64,000 bases of DNA from an uncultured Pseudomonadota bacterium (GTDB lineage: Bacteria; Pseudomonadota; Gammaproteobacteria; Burkholderiales; Methylophilaceae): assembly GCA_903876765.1 (NCBI GenBank), contig CAIRBH010000048.1, forward strand, positions 53,632 to 117,631, written 5' to 3'. The notes beneath the pieces were generated by a model, which saw only the letters and a program-made list of their open reading frames with translations, was not told the origin of the DNA and did not search any database. A program made the position numbers and the translations under genes. Below are positions 55,971 through 64,000 of this stretch, piece after piece (the first letter of the stretch is position 1; every line of letters begins with the position of its first letter).

Positions 55971-56391
55971 GAAAGTCTCATCGCCGAATCAAATCGTATC
56001 TACGATAACAAACCAAATGTATGCCAATACAAAATTTGAGCACAACGAAACTCAGCCCATTTATCTGCTTCATAGAGATACTATTCGTAGTTTTTTCCAT
56101 GAGAAAATTAATTTGTTTGGCTTAGCAGGGAAATTATCGACTAGTTTCGGTCTATTTTTATCATGTGGAACTACACTTTTAACCTCAACGTTCCATGAAA
56201 CTAAGTGGGTAAAAGCTGACCTTATTGAAAATATTTTCACTATCTTGACATTTGGTGCATTGATTTTTTCTATTTATCAATCGATTAAATACCTAACCAC
56301 TAGGAATGAATTAACGGTTAATGCATTGACTGAAGACCTTAGTAAAAGATCGATTGGATCAATGACTGACAAACCTGAAACTAAAGAATAG
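55963..56391 (+). CDS. Two-helix membrane protein, unknown
   Basis: 142 residues. Two hydrophobic segments lie at about 53-75 (LAGKLSTSFGLFLSCGTTLL) and 87-110 (FTILTFGALIFSIYQSI), with charged ends. AGGAGG just before the ATG is a strong ribosome binding site. It is coupled to the zinc-ribbon gene by overlap. The size and layout recall SLATT-like or other small effector membrane proteins of defence loci, but I cannot name a family. The last base of its stop begins palindrome copy 2. Confidence 0.65.
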   Translation: MNRKVSSPNQIVSTITNQMYANTKFEHNETQPIYLLHRDTIRSFFHEKINLFGLAGKLSTSFGLFLSCGTTLLTSTFHETKWVKADLIENIFTILTFGALIFSIYQSIKYLTTRNELTVNALTEDLSKRSIGSMTDKPETKE

Positions 56392-56419
56392 TTAAGCGTC
56401 GCGTTACACGACGCTTAAC
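56391..56419 (+). repeat. Island palindrome, copy 2
   Basis: GTTAAGCGTCG, CGTTACA, CGACGCTTAAC: 11-base perfect arms, starting on the final base of the preceding stop codon. No T-run follows. Confidence 0.85.
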
Positions 56420-56466
56420 TTCAAAAGATCTCAGCTATTTGATGCCTTAACGCAAGTCGTAGGCGC

Positions 56467-56931
56467 CTAATTAGTAAGAGATAGGTCTACATTTGTAGCA
56501 ATGAAGATGGGTTTGTTAACACCCGTCTTAGTGCAATTCTTTGTAAGTAGCGACCATTCATCGCTTACCCCATGCTCTGGATCGTTGATGCTGACATATA
56601 GCTCTTGCGTCAAAGGTAGGTAAACGCATACGCCATCAGCTAAGGTCTTTACTTTAGTCACTGGATCATAATGCTGAATCCATGAAGCCAGTGCCTCTGG
56701 CGCATTATGTATGTTGGCTTGGTGTAGCTTTTTAGACCATCCAAGCTGCTCTGGTGATCTTGCTGTGATGTCCCAGCGATCAAATTCAAAAAAATCAATC
56801 AGGTATTTGGCGTAAGGATTACGCACTTCAACTGAGCCGTTATAGATGGCTCGATGAAATAAGCCCTTGCCATAGGTACTGCCAAATTTCTCGTTTACAA
56901 ATCCTCGTACTGCAATTTCTCGTTCTTTCAT
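56467..56931 (-). CDS. Hypothetical protein
   Basis: 154 residues from the ATG at 56931, which has GGAG 8 nt upstream; the frame is open to 57012, but that part has a low-complexity start. Segments such as VRGFVNEKFGSTYGKGLFHRAIYNGSVEV and DFFEFDRWDIT suggest a soluble domain. No motif is recognised. It is the only minus-strand gene between the tRNA and the hsd operon. Confidence 0.55.
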   Translation of the reverse strand: MKEREIAVRGFVNEKFGSTYGKGLFHRAIYNGSVEVRNPYAKYLIDFFEFDRWDITARSPEQLGWSKKLHQANIHNAPEALASWIQHYDPVTKVKTLADGVCVYLPLTQELYVSINDPEHGVSDEWSLLTKNCTKTGVNKPIFIATNVDLSLTN

Positions 56932-57313
56932 TTTAGTTTCTCCATTTTTAAGTTGCGCTGTCGCTAAGTCGCTTTGTGTTCTTTGGTTGCAGAAGAAGAA
57001 AAAGAGAGTCACTGTGATTTTAGTTGCCTGTTAAGTTGCTGCTCAGGGCTTCCCATTTGTCTCACTTGTTGCAAGTTGCTGTTTAGTAGCAACTCCACTT
57101 AGTAACAGCAACTTCTTTTTTCTTCTTCTGTAACTTCTACTCAACCCACAAGCCACCTAAGCAACTCGCAAAAGTATTTATCCCTGTATAAGAAAACACC
57201 GCTAAAACTGGTGAAAAATGAGCCAAAACGAAAGATCACTAATAAATCGGTTGTCCAAATGGCTGGTCTGACATTAACTTACTGAGTGCCCATTCAACAA
57301 AAGGAGAAATTAA
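56932..57313. other. Intergenic region with repeated AGTTGC/GCAACT motif
   Basis: About 380 nt without a gene between two divergent genes. AGTTGC occurs at 56951, 57022, 57034 and 57074, and its complement GCAACT at 57089, 57108 and 57161. AAGTTGCTGTT (57073-57083) and AACAGCAACTT (57104-57114) form an exact 11-base stem, followed by a T-rich stretch, so a plus-strand hairpin could end a short transcript. It may be an operator cluster for the divergent genes or a small RNA; the sequence does not decide. Confidence 0.5.
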
Positions 57314-57754
57314 GTGAGCACATTAAATAATTTAAAGTTAACAGCTGAGAAAAAACCACAACATATAGCGCCAGTTCAGCAGCGCAGAAACAAGCTATCG
57401 CATCGCTTATGGGAACAGATTCAGTTAGCTAAAAGCCAAGTAGAAGGCACCTCTTTTAAAGTGACCAAATACAAGTCATTTAAAGATCAAGAAACTGGAA
57501 TAAACAAACAAATCGAAGTGCCAAAGCGTATAAGGCCATGGTGGTTTGTTGCAGCTAATGGCAAGGTGTGTATTTCTATCAAGTACGGCACTAGCGTATT
57601 AGAGCTAGCTAAAGGCAAACCCAGTGTTGAAGTAGATAATCCACAAGCCTTAATTCAAGCATTAGAAACAATTAAGCAGGCAGTTGAGGCTGGTGAATTA
57701 GATGGGCAGATAGAGATAGCGAGTGCTAACTTACGGGCTGGCTTTCAGCACTAG
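57314..57754 (+). CDS. DUF6641-like protein
   Basis: 146 residues, GTG start with AAGGAG about 9-10 nt upstream. VQQRRNKLSHRLWEQIQLA near 22-40, VPKRIRPWWFVAANGKVCISIKYG near 72-95 and ALETIKQAVEAGELDGQIE near 115-133 fit the family, which is common on mobile elements of proteobacteria. The function is unknown. It leads three small plus-strand genes before the hsd operon. Confidence 0.72.
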   Translation: MSTLNNLKLTAEKKPQHIAPVQQRRNKLSHRLWEQIQLAKSQVEGTSFKVTKYKSFKDQETGINKQIEVPKRIRPWWFVAANGKVCISIKYGTSVLELAKGKPSVEVDNPQALIQALETIKQAVEAGELDGQIEIASANLRAGFQH

Positions 57755-57763
57755 CAAAGCAAG

Positions 57764-57790
57764 TTAAGCGTCGCGTTACGCGACGCTTAA
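57764..57790 (+). repeat. Island palindrome, copy 3
   Basis: TTAAGCGTCGCG, TTA, CGCGACGCTTAA: perfect 12-base arms, 10 nt behind the DUF6641-like stop. It is the cleanest copy of the family. Confidence 0.88.
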
Positions 57791-57805
57791 TGGATAAATA
57801 CTTAT

Positions 57806-57952
57806 ATGCAACGGTATCAACTACAAGTAAGAGTAAATGGGATTTGGATAAAGACCGCTATCTTTGCTGATAGTGAACTTCATGCTCGCTTACTTGCGCA
57901 ATATCAATATGGATTTAACAATGCGCCGTTTGCACCTACTAAAATTGGATAA
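57806..57952 (+). CDS. Small hypothetical protein (48 residues)
   Basis: A frame of 48 codons plus TAA. The protein starts MQRYQLQVRVNGIWIKTAIF and ends with FAPTKIG. The pattern of alternating hydrophobic residues followed by ADSELHARLLAQYQYG looks like a real small domain. It stands between the DUF6641-like gene and another tiny gene, a grouping I associate with mobile elements. I see no obvious ribosome binding site. Confidence 0.5.
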   Translation: MQRYQLQVRVNGIWIKTAIFADSELHARLLAQYQYGFNNAPFAPTKIG

Positions 57953-57957
57953 CTACT

Positions 57958-58140
57958 ATGAAGTTTTTTGAATTCGCTAGCGTGATAAAACCAAAGAAAC
58001 CACTAACACCTGATCAGTCTAGGGTTGCATCCATGCAGAATCAAGTTAAGACAACCCAGAAAGCCATTAAGGCTGAGAAAGCTAGGCAGAAGATTAAGGC
58101 TGGGCAACAACAGTTAGCGCAAAGCGGAAGCGCTTACTAG
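57958..58140 (+). CDS. Small hypothetical protein (60 residues), charged helix
   Basis: MKFFEFASVIKPKKPLTPDQ at the start, then a Lys/Gln-rich helix with coiled-coil character (VKTTQKAIKAEKARQKIKAG). It follows the 48-residue gene by 5 nt, so both are probably translated from one message. It converges on hsdS with only 11 nt between; AGCTTA-AG-TAAGCT at 58139-58152 is a possible shared 3' hairpin. Confidence 0.55.
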   Translation: MKFFEFASVIKPKKPLTPDQSRVASMQNQVKTTQKAIKAEKARQKIKAGQQQLAQSGSAY

Positions 58141-58151
58141 CTTAAGTAAGC

Positions 58152-59888
58152 TTAATTCAAAACCTGCGCCACCAATACATTTGCAATGGTTTGTTGTTGC
58201 TGATTGGCTTGTTGAATGCGGGTTTTGAGTTGGTCGCATAGGGCCATCAGTTTATCAACTTTGGCGACGATGCGGTGTTGTTCGGACAATGGTGGCAATG
58301 GGAAAGGGTTAGTCTCTACAAAATCTTTAGGTAATCGTTTCTGACCTGCTGTGCCGGTCATCTTAGATTCACCTAGCTCTAAAAATCTTGGTGATTTTAG
58401 ATATGCCAAAACATACCTAGAGTTCAATGTGTTAGCAAGTGGTCTTACGATATGTAATTCTGTAGTTCCTGCACCTAGACCATTTTCGAGATTTTCAAAA
58501 ACGCAGGCCTTGCTATTTTCAAAACAAGGGGTAATTTTTGCTACACCGATGTCACCTTCAGAAAAATGCGTAAAACCCTGTTTTATTTCTTTCCAAAGCT
58601 TTTTTTCATCTTGATGTTTATCTGTAAATTCCGAGCCAATAAGAGTCATTGGTACAAATGAGGCTTTTATATTATCTGAAGCAGCGTTTCTTGGATTTAT
58701 AACAGCTGCATTTAATAGACTTGTCCACTTCCACCCCTTCGGCAATTCATAAGGGCTCTCATTATCACTAATCGTCGCTAACGACTTTTCTTTCTTAATT
58801 TTACCTTCAACCACCAACTTCACTTTTTCAGCCTGTATGCGCTTTAGCAATTCACTAGCTGGCTCATCGTTAGCATCTTGTGGCACGAGTTTGCCCATGA
58901 CGGCTAGTTGTAACAGTGTTTGCTTGAAGGCATCTATGCTGGTTTCGGTAGTGAATAGCGTGTCGAAATGTACAGCGATACGTTGCCAGTTAGCGCTAAA
59001 GTCATCGGCACTTTCTGATTGCGTGAGCGTTCCTAGCAGATGGCTCACCAGCCTCTCGTGCGCTTCTGCGGCATTGCTATGCTGCGTTTCCAGTTGGTCG
59101 CACAACGCCATCAGTTCATCAACTTTAGCGACGATGCGATGCTGCTCTGGGAGGGGCGGCAAACCAATGACATGAGATAAAAATGGTCCACGATTAATAT
59201 GAGTCATGACAAGTCCGTGTGCATGAACGCTGTCTTCCATTTCTCGAATTGCAGCTTTAAGCAGCCAACATAAATAATTTTTTGATATAAGCTTTTCTGG
59301 AATAACACGAAATATATGTTGATTCAGTACACCATCTTCATTCAAATTCCAAATAAATACATCAAGAGTGGCAGACCAAGAAACAAGTATATCTCCTGTT
59401 CTGACTATTACTGAATCATCCACTTTTTTTTCAGTACGATTGAAGTCTTGGCTTCTTCCAGAAAGATTCTGAATTCTTATAATTGGGCGACCAACATTAC
59501 CCCATTCATTTGGTTTAAAAGCTAAGCCATTTATATACTGGCCAGTATCATTAACTCTCGCATAAACCCAATTGTTAGGTATGTCAAAGGACTTCTCATC
59601 CTCGCTAATTAACCTTAACGGTTTTTCTTTCTTAAGCTTGCCTTCTGCAATGAGTTTGGCATTTTCAGCCTGGATGCGTTTGAGCAGTTCGCTGGCAGGT
59701 TCATCATTTGCGTCATGCGAGACAAGTTTGCCGCGAACAGCTAACTCTAAAATCAAACTACGTAGTTTTTGGATGCCATAGACTTTGCCTGCGCTTCCAC
59801 TGGCACGGCCGCGACCTGATTTTTTTTCAGTTTCTGCCGATGTCCAAATATCGATATGCTCAGTGAGCAGTTGTTGAATTTTGCTCAT
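58152..59888 (-). CDS. hsdS: Type I restriction enzyme specificity subunit HsdS
   Basis: 578 residues with two target-recognition domains. The conserved spacer parts occur twice: DANDEPASELLKRIQAE with a Lys-rich EGKxKKEK end (near 58-90 and 342-375), and LPEQHRIVAKVDELMALCDQL (near 247-267 and 540-560). The first domain reads the 5' half-site, the second the 3' half. The repeated stretches allow recombination between TRDs. A VDELMALCDQ/VDKLMALCDQ pair in each repeat forms the coiled coil. It follows hsdM by 3 nt. Confidence 0.95.
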   Translation of the reverse strand: MSKIQQLLTEHIDIWTSAETEKKSGRGRASGSAGKVYGIQKLRSLILELAVRGKLVSHDANDEPASELLKRIQAENAKLIAEGKLKKEKPLRLISEDEKSFDIPNNWVYARVNDTGQYINGLAFKPNEWGNVGRPIIRIQNLSGRSQDFNRTEKKVDDSVIVRTGDILVSWSATLDVFIWNLNEDGVLNQHIFRVIPEKLISKNYLCWLLKAAIREMEDSVHAHGLVMTHINRGPFLSHVIGLPPLPEQHRIVAKVDELMALCDQLETQHSNAAEAHERLVSHLLGTLTQSESADDFSANWQRIAVHFDTLFTTETSIDAFKQTLLQLAVMGKLVPQDANDEPASELLKRIQAEKVKLVVEGKIKKEKSLATISDNESPYELPKGWKWTSLLNAAVINPRNAASDNIKASFVPMTLIGSEFTDKHQDEKKLWKEIKQGFTHFSEGDIGVAKITPCFENSKACVFENLENGLGAGTTELHIVRPLANTLNSRYVLAYLKSPRFLELGESKMTGTAGQKRLPKDFVETNPFPLPPLSEQHRIVAKVDKLMALCDQLKTRIQQANQQQQTIANVLVAQVLN

Positions 59889-59891
59889 TGT

Positions 59892-61361
59892 TTAGCCTTG
59901 TGTGCTTAGTGCTTGAGCAAGAATGTTTTTTAACTCGCCACGTAGTGTGCTAATTTCTTGCTGCATGCTCTGGTATTGGGCTAATAGCAATTCAGGGTTA
60001 TGGTTTTCTTGCTCTTTCACATGCGGATTCTTACAATCAAGGTTGTAGTGACGCGCTTTAATTTCATCCAAGCTCACTTTCCACGCTTGAGTGTTTTCTT
60101 TGCGGGCACTAAAGCTATCTTCTGCACTGCCCCACCATGCGGCAAGCGGTTCAAACTCTTCTACCTTAAGCGGTTTTGTTTTGTTATAGGCTTTTACACC
60201 TGTTGGCAGAGTGTGCTCATAAAACCAAATGTCTTGGGTAGGCGTGCCTTTGGTAAAAAATAGCAGATTAGTTTTAATAGGAGTGTAAGGAGCAAACACG
60301 CTATTGGGTAAGCGCACTACGGTGTGCAGATTGCAATCTTCGAGCAACTTTTCTTTAATGCGGGTTTTGATACCTTCGCCGAATAAAAAGCCATCTGGCA
60401 ACACCAATGCGGCGCGACCACCACTTTTAAGTAGCTGCATAATGAGTACTAGAAATAAATCTGCTGTTTCACGCGTGCGAAAAGCAGCTGGGAAGTTGGT
60501 TTCAATGCCATCTTCTTCATTGCCGCCAAACGGTGGATTCGTAACTACGACGTCTACACGTTCGTTTGGACCCCAGCTAATGAGTGGGCGCGCCAAGGTG
60601 TTGTCATGACGAATATTACTTGGCACATCAATGCCATGCAAAATCATATTGGTGGTGCATAGCAGATGCGGCATTGGCTTTTTCTCAACACCATGAATGC
60701 TGGTTTGTAGCAGTGCTTCGTCTTCTACGGTTTTTACATCTTGCTTGCGGATGTGTTCAATGGAGCAGGATAGAAAACCACCCGTACCACATGCTGGATC
60801 CATTAGCTTTTCACCTAAGCGCGGATTGACCATGCGCACCATGAATTCCGTCACCGCACGTGGTGTGTAGAACTCACCGGCATTACCTGCGGCTTGTAGA
60901 TCACGTAGTAATTGCTCGTACATATCACCAAACAAATGGCGTTCTTGCCCCTTGTTAAAATCTACACCTTCTTGAATCTTGTTAATTACCTGACGGATTA
61001 ACTGACCAGATTTCATGTAGTTGTAGGCATCTTCAAACACTGAACGAATCACATAAGCACGCTGATCTCCACCTTTAGCTTCTAACTGCTGCAAGGCGGG
61101 AAACATGTCGTTATCAAGAAACTGCTTGAGTGCATCGCCAGTCATGCCTTCGGCATTGGCTGCCCAATTACGCCAGCGGTATTGCTCAGGCAATGGTGAT
61201 TGGTAGTTGTCTTGTAATAACTCCCACTCTGTTTCGCGGTCATCAAATATTTTTAGGAATAGCATCCAAACCAATTGGCTTAGGCGTTGCGCATCACCGT
61301 CGACACCGACGTCTTTACGCATGATGTCTTGAATAGATTTAATGGTGCTGGAAATGCTCAT
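59892..61361 (-). CDS. hsdM: Type I restriction enzyme methyltransferase subunit HsdM
   Basis: 489 residues. The N-terminal HsdM domain (about 8-135) is followed by the N6-adenine methyltransferase core with the SAM-binding DPACGTGGFLS near 193-203 and the catalytic NPPFGGNEED near 275-284. The N-terminal segment VDGDAQRLSQLVWMLFLKIFDDRE is diagnostic. Together with HsdS it methylates, and with HsdR it cuts unmodified DNA. hsdR precedes it by 30 nt. Confidence 0.97.
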   Translation of the reverse strand: MSISSTIKSIQDIMRKDVGVDGDAQRLSQLVWMLFLKIFDDRETEWELLQDNYQSPLPEQYRWRNWAANAEGMTGDALKQFLDNDMFPALQQLEAKGGDQRAYVIRSVFEDAYNYMKSGQLIRQVINKIQEGVDFNKGQERHLFGDMYEQLLRDLQAAGNAGEFYTPRAVTEFMVRMVNPRLGEKLMDPACGTGGFLSCSIEHIRKQDVKTVEDEALLQTSIHGVEKKPMPHLLCTTNMILHGIDVPSNIRHDNTLARPLISWGPNERVDVVVTNPPFGGNEEDGIETNFPAAFRTRETADLFLVLIMQLLKSGGRAALVLPDGFLFGEGIKTRIKEKLLEDCNLHTVVRLPNSVFAPYTPIKTNLLFFTKGTPTQDIWFYEHTLPTGVKAYNKTKPLKVEEFEPLAAWWGSAEDSFSARKENTQAWKVSLDEIKARHYNLDCKNPHVKEQENHNPELLLAQYQSMQQEISTLRGELKNILAQALSTQG

Positions 61362-61391
61362 GATAATTTGTTCTTTTTTATGGATTAAAAA

Positions 61392-63746
61392 CTATGCGTA
61401 AAGGTGTTGCTCTAATTCTTGCAAGGCTGCGATATAGGCTATCTTGCCGCCAAACGCTGTCACTAGTTCATTTGCTGTGCCCATATTTTTAAATGGATCT
61501 AACGTAAGGATTTTAATGTCTTCGATGTTCTCAATGCCCGTATCGGCATACTTCTCTAACAAACTTTCAAGCACTTGCCGCGCTTGCTCTCCGTATTTGG
61601 CAAAGTAGTTGCGCTTCTTTACCTGCTCAGCACGTTCACGGCGCGTAAGCGGTGGTCGATCAAAAGCAACATGGCAAATCAAATCAAACGCGTCAAAGTC
61701 TTTGCCTACTTCGTCTGCCAGCGGCTCTAGCAACAAGCCATGTTGTTCAAGGGTTTGCAGTATAGCGGCCTTACGGTCAGCTTTATTCCAACTACGTAAA
61801 AACTCATCTAATGAAGCATAATCTTTACGTACTGTTTGGCGGGTGTAATCTTTAAGTGACTCAGTAATTAATTTACCTTCAGGCCCGTAATATTGCACTC
61901 GTTCTGAAACGACATAAACAGTCACATCGCCTAATACGTATTTAACTCTTCCTTCTCCATCACCCCCATCACCACCTTCATCACCACCAGTAGTTATATC
62001 GCCCCCATCGGTTATATCGCCCCCATCGGTTATATCATCAGGTGGAACTGGCGGTTCATAAGGCTTAGGCTCATAAATCACTACAGGCTCGCCGTCAAAG
62101 TCTTTATCGGCAAATAGTTCAGTGGCTTTTTTGAAGTCCATAATAGTGAACCAATATTTGCCGTAATCTTCATTAATACGCGTGCCGCGACCTATCATCT
62201 GCTTAAATTCAGTCATGGATTTGATATGCTGATCTAGCACGACTAACTTGCAGGTTTGTGCATCTACGCCTGTGGTCATGAGTTTTGAAGTAGTGGCAAT
62301 GACGGGATAGCGTTCTTCTGGATTAATGAAGTTATCCAATTCAGCCTTGCCTTCTTGCTCATCGCCAGTAATTCGCATCACGTATTTACGGTTTTCTTTA
62401 ACACGCTCTGGATTCAAGTTAACCAAAGCTTGACGCATGCGCTCAGCATGATCAATGTCGTCGCAAAAAACAATTGTTTTGGCGTAAGGATCGGTAGCGA
62501 CTAGAAACTCAGTAATTTTCTTGGCAACCAGCTCGGTGCGTTTTTCTAATACCAGCGTTCTATCCATATCGCTCTGGTTATAAATACGGTCTTCAATCAA
62601 CTGCCCTGCTTTATCTACTTGGCCTTTGCTAGGTCGCCAGCCTTGAATATCTTTATCAATGTCGATCCGCACTACTTTATAAGGGGCAAGAAAGCCGTCT
62701 TCAATCCCTTGCTTGAGCGTGTAGCTATAGACTGGATCACCAAAGTAATGGATGCTGGAAACTTCTTTCGTTTCTTTAGGCGTGGCAGTTAAGCCTATAT
62801 GCGTAGCTGATGAAAAATACGCTAGGACTTCGCGCCATGCTGAATCTTCAGCTGCACTGCCACGATGGCATTCGTCAATAACGATCAGATCAAAGAAGTC
62901 TGGCGAGAATTGTTTGTAAATGTTTTGTTCTTCTTCATTGCCAGTCACTGCTTGATACAAGGACAGGTAAATCTCGTAGCTCTTGTCTATTTGACGCTTG
63001 CTGATTTTAGTCATTGCCGCGCCAAACGGTTTGAAGTCATTATTCTTGGTCTGGTCGACCAATATGTTGCGGTCAGCTAAGAAAAGAATGCGTTTCTTAG
63101 TGCCAGACTTCCATAAGCGCCAGATGATTTGAAATGCGGTGTAAGTTTTGCCCGTGCCTGTTGCCATCACTAACAAGATGCGTTGCTGGCCTTTTGCTAC
63201 GGCTTCAACTGTTTTGTTAATGGCATTGGCTTGATAGTAACGCGGAGCGCGAACTGTGCCGTCATCGTAATACGGCATTTCTACCGTGTGGCGTGCGGCT
63301 GAAGTTTCTATCCCTTTCCATTGGCAATAACGTTGCCACAACTCAGCGGGTGATGGGAAAGCCTCTAATGCTAACGCTTGCTCGGTGATTGCGGCATGTC
63401 CTGTGCGATCATGAAATAGAAACCCATCACCATTAGAGCTAAACACAAATGGCACTTCAAGCGTTTCAGCGTAATTCAGTGCTTGCTGCATACCTGCACC
63501 TACGCTGTGACTGTTGTCTTTGGCTTCTATTACAGCAATTGGGATGTTGGATTTGTAGTACAGAATATAATCAGCGCGTTTTTGCTCACCGCGGCTATGC
63601 AGTTTACCGCGCACAATGATACGGCCTTTGGTGAAACTGACTTCTTCACGAATCTGGCTATGCAAATCCCACCCTGCATTAGTAACTGCTGGGGTAATGA
63701 ATTTGGAACAAATGTCGCGTTCGGATAGTTTTTTCTTATCAGTCAT
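61392..63746 (-). CDS. hsdR: Type I restriction enzyme subunit HsdR (EcoEI-like)
   Basis: 784 residues. The N-terminal nuclease domain has ADYILYY and IAVIEAKDN (PD-ExK core) near 58-77. Helicase motifs follow: [14 protein letters not shown] near 194-207, the DEAD-box form IDECHRGSA near 292-300, LTATPKET near 319-326, and motif [14 protein letters not shown] near 508-519. A Gly/Asp-rich linker near 570-600 with DITDGG repeats precedes a C-terminal EcoEI_R_C-like domain ([14 protein letters not shown]). It is the first gene of hsdR-hsdM-hsdS; the promoter should be in 63747-63880. Confidence 0.96.
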   Translation of the reverse strand: MTDKKKLSERDICSKFITPAVTNAGWDLHSQIREEVSFTKGRIIVRGKLHSRGEQKRADYILYYKSNIPIAVIEAKDNSHSVGAGMQQALNYAETLEVPFVFSSNGDGFLFHDRTGHAAITEQALALEAFPSPAELWQRYCQWKGIETSAARHTVEMPYYDDGTVRAPRYYQANAINKTVEAVAKGQQRILLVMATGTGKTYTAFQIIWRLWKSGTKKRILFLADRNILVDQTKNNDFKPFGAAMTKISKRQIDKSYEIYLSLYQAVTGNEEEQNIYKQFSPDFFDLIVIDECHRGSAAEDSAWREVLAYFSSATHIGLTATPKETKEVSSIHYFGDPVYSYTLKQGIEDGFLAPYKVVRIDIDKDIQGWRPSKGQVDKAGQLIEDRIYNQSDMDRTLVLEKRTELVAKKITEFLVATDPYAKTIVFCDDIDHAERMRQALVNLNPERVKENRKYVMRITGDEQEGKAELDNFINPEERYPVIATTSKLMTTGVDAQTCKLVVLDQHIKSMTEFKQMIGRGTRINEDYGKYWFTIMDFKKATELFADKDFDGEPVVIYEPKPYEPPVPPDDITDGGDITDGGDITTGGDEGGDGGDGEGRVKYVLGDVTVYVVSERVQYYGPEGKLITESLKDYTRQTVRKDYASLDEFLRSWNKADRKAAILQTLEQHGLLLEPLADEVGKDFDAFDLICHVAFDRPPLTRRERAEQVKKRNYFAKYGEQARQVLESLLEKYADTGIENIEDIKILTLDPFKNMGTANELVTAFGGKIAYIAALQELEQHLYA
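61993..62040 (-). repeat. 18-base tandem repeat inside hsdR
   Basis: Two full copies of an 18-base unit (61993-62010 and 62011-62028, GTTATATCGCCCCCATCG on the plus strand) and a partial third. Each unit encodes DITDGG in frame, so changes in copy number would alter only the length of the linker. Confidence 0.9.
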
Positions 63747-63882
63747 AAAAGACCATTAATTCATTGGGGATGTCAGCTGGAAATGATACTGCATATTTGA
63801 AATACTTGTCGTATTGATTGGCTTGATGAGCGTCCATATTATTGACACTTGATTTCATTCCTACATAAATACTAATAACAAT

Positions 63883-63914
63883 CAGGTTAAGAAAAGTAGC
63901 ATTTTCTTAACCTG
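63883..63914. terminator. Perfect inverted repeat upstream of hsdR
   Basis: CAGGTTAAGAAAA, six bases, TTTTCTTAACCTG: 13-base arms, 137 nt before the hsdR start. It may end a gene entering from the right edge on the minus strand, where several frames are open to position 64000, or be an operator for the hsd operon. The stretch 63747-63882 holds no other feature I can support. Confidence 0.55.
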
Positions 63915-64000
63915 AATAGTAAGTCATTGATTTATAAAAGGTCTGCCCAACAGTCTTTTCGGTCGCTCTTTTGAGATAAAGAAAACACAATATATGTGTA

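Noticed and set aside
54474..57790. Palindromes as integron attC sites
   Set aside because: The GTTRRRY-like and RYYYAAC-like ends are in inverted order, the sites are only about 27-29 nt, and no integron integrase is present in the window.
63915..64000. Partial gene at the right edge on the minus strand
   Set aside because: Three frames stay open to the edge over less than 90 nt and none shows a recognisable end, so no frame can be chosen.
1..64000. CRISPR arrays, insertion sequences and rRNA genes
   Set aside because: I looked for regularly spaced repeats, transposase motifs and rRNA-like stretches and saw none.

Overview
The window reads as a chromosomal segment of a betaproteobacterium, most likely a member of the Methylophilaceae (Methylotenera/Methylophilus type). 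This is inferred from gene content and order (kdsD-kdsC-lptC-lptA-lptB-rpoN-hpf-hprK-rapZ-PTS; rsmB-DUF4390-ntrY-ntrX; dapF-DUF484-xerC), moderate GC content, and the protein families. Positions 1 to about 53,750 are core genome. From tRNA-Phe (53,669-53,744) to the right edge the content changes to accessory genes.

Core, left to right. The 3' end of a COG2509 flavoprotein, then a ChaA-type Ca2+/H+ antiporter; a tightly coupled bepA-soxY-soxZ unit on the minus strand; moaC; a small membrane protein; thiO; and a KefB/C-type antiporter. Then a long plus-strand series for KDO supply and LPS export (kdsD, kdsC, lptC, lptA, lptB), sigma-54 (rpoN), hibernation factor, HPr kinase, RapZ and a permease-less PTS (EIIA-Man, HPr, EI). 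Oligopeptidase A, a MAPEG protein and exonuclease III follow. The minus-strand block def-fmt-rsmB-DUF4390-ntrY-ntrX combines translation start enzymes with a two-component system whose regulator has a decayed AAA+ domain. Next come LysM-dprA-smg, MarC, and a MarR-YceI-CDGSH unit with a clear promoter and two operator-like palindromes.

A methyl-cycle block follows: metF, a small membrane protein and ahcY, the last preceded by a SAH riboswitch with its pseudoknot pairings visible, then an HD-GYP phosphodiesterase and metK. Further right are dapF-DUF484-xerC, sodB, a His/Cys-containing small protein with a ZnuD-like TonB receptor, dgkA, yggX, rpiA, ilvA, an EVE protein, DUF2237, a 6S RNA gene downstream of zapA, and a ZapB-like coiled coil. 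A cobalamin riboswitch then precedes btuB and a probable solitary S-component, BtuM, which carries its single Cys at position 82. SAH and B12 sensing both bear on the methionine/SAM cycle encoded nearby.

Accessory region (53,750-64,000). After tRNA-Phe there are an HNH-like protein, a PIN-domain (DUF4935-like) protein, a zinc-ribbon protein overlapping a two-helix membrane protein, an unknown minus-strand gene, a DUF6641-like gene with two tiny genes behind it, and a complete type I restriction-modification operon (hsdR-hsdM-hsdS). A conserved perfect or near-perfect palindrome occurs three times, each directly behind a stop codon in the same orientation. No integrase or second att site is visible, so the island's other end lies outside the window.
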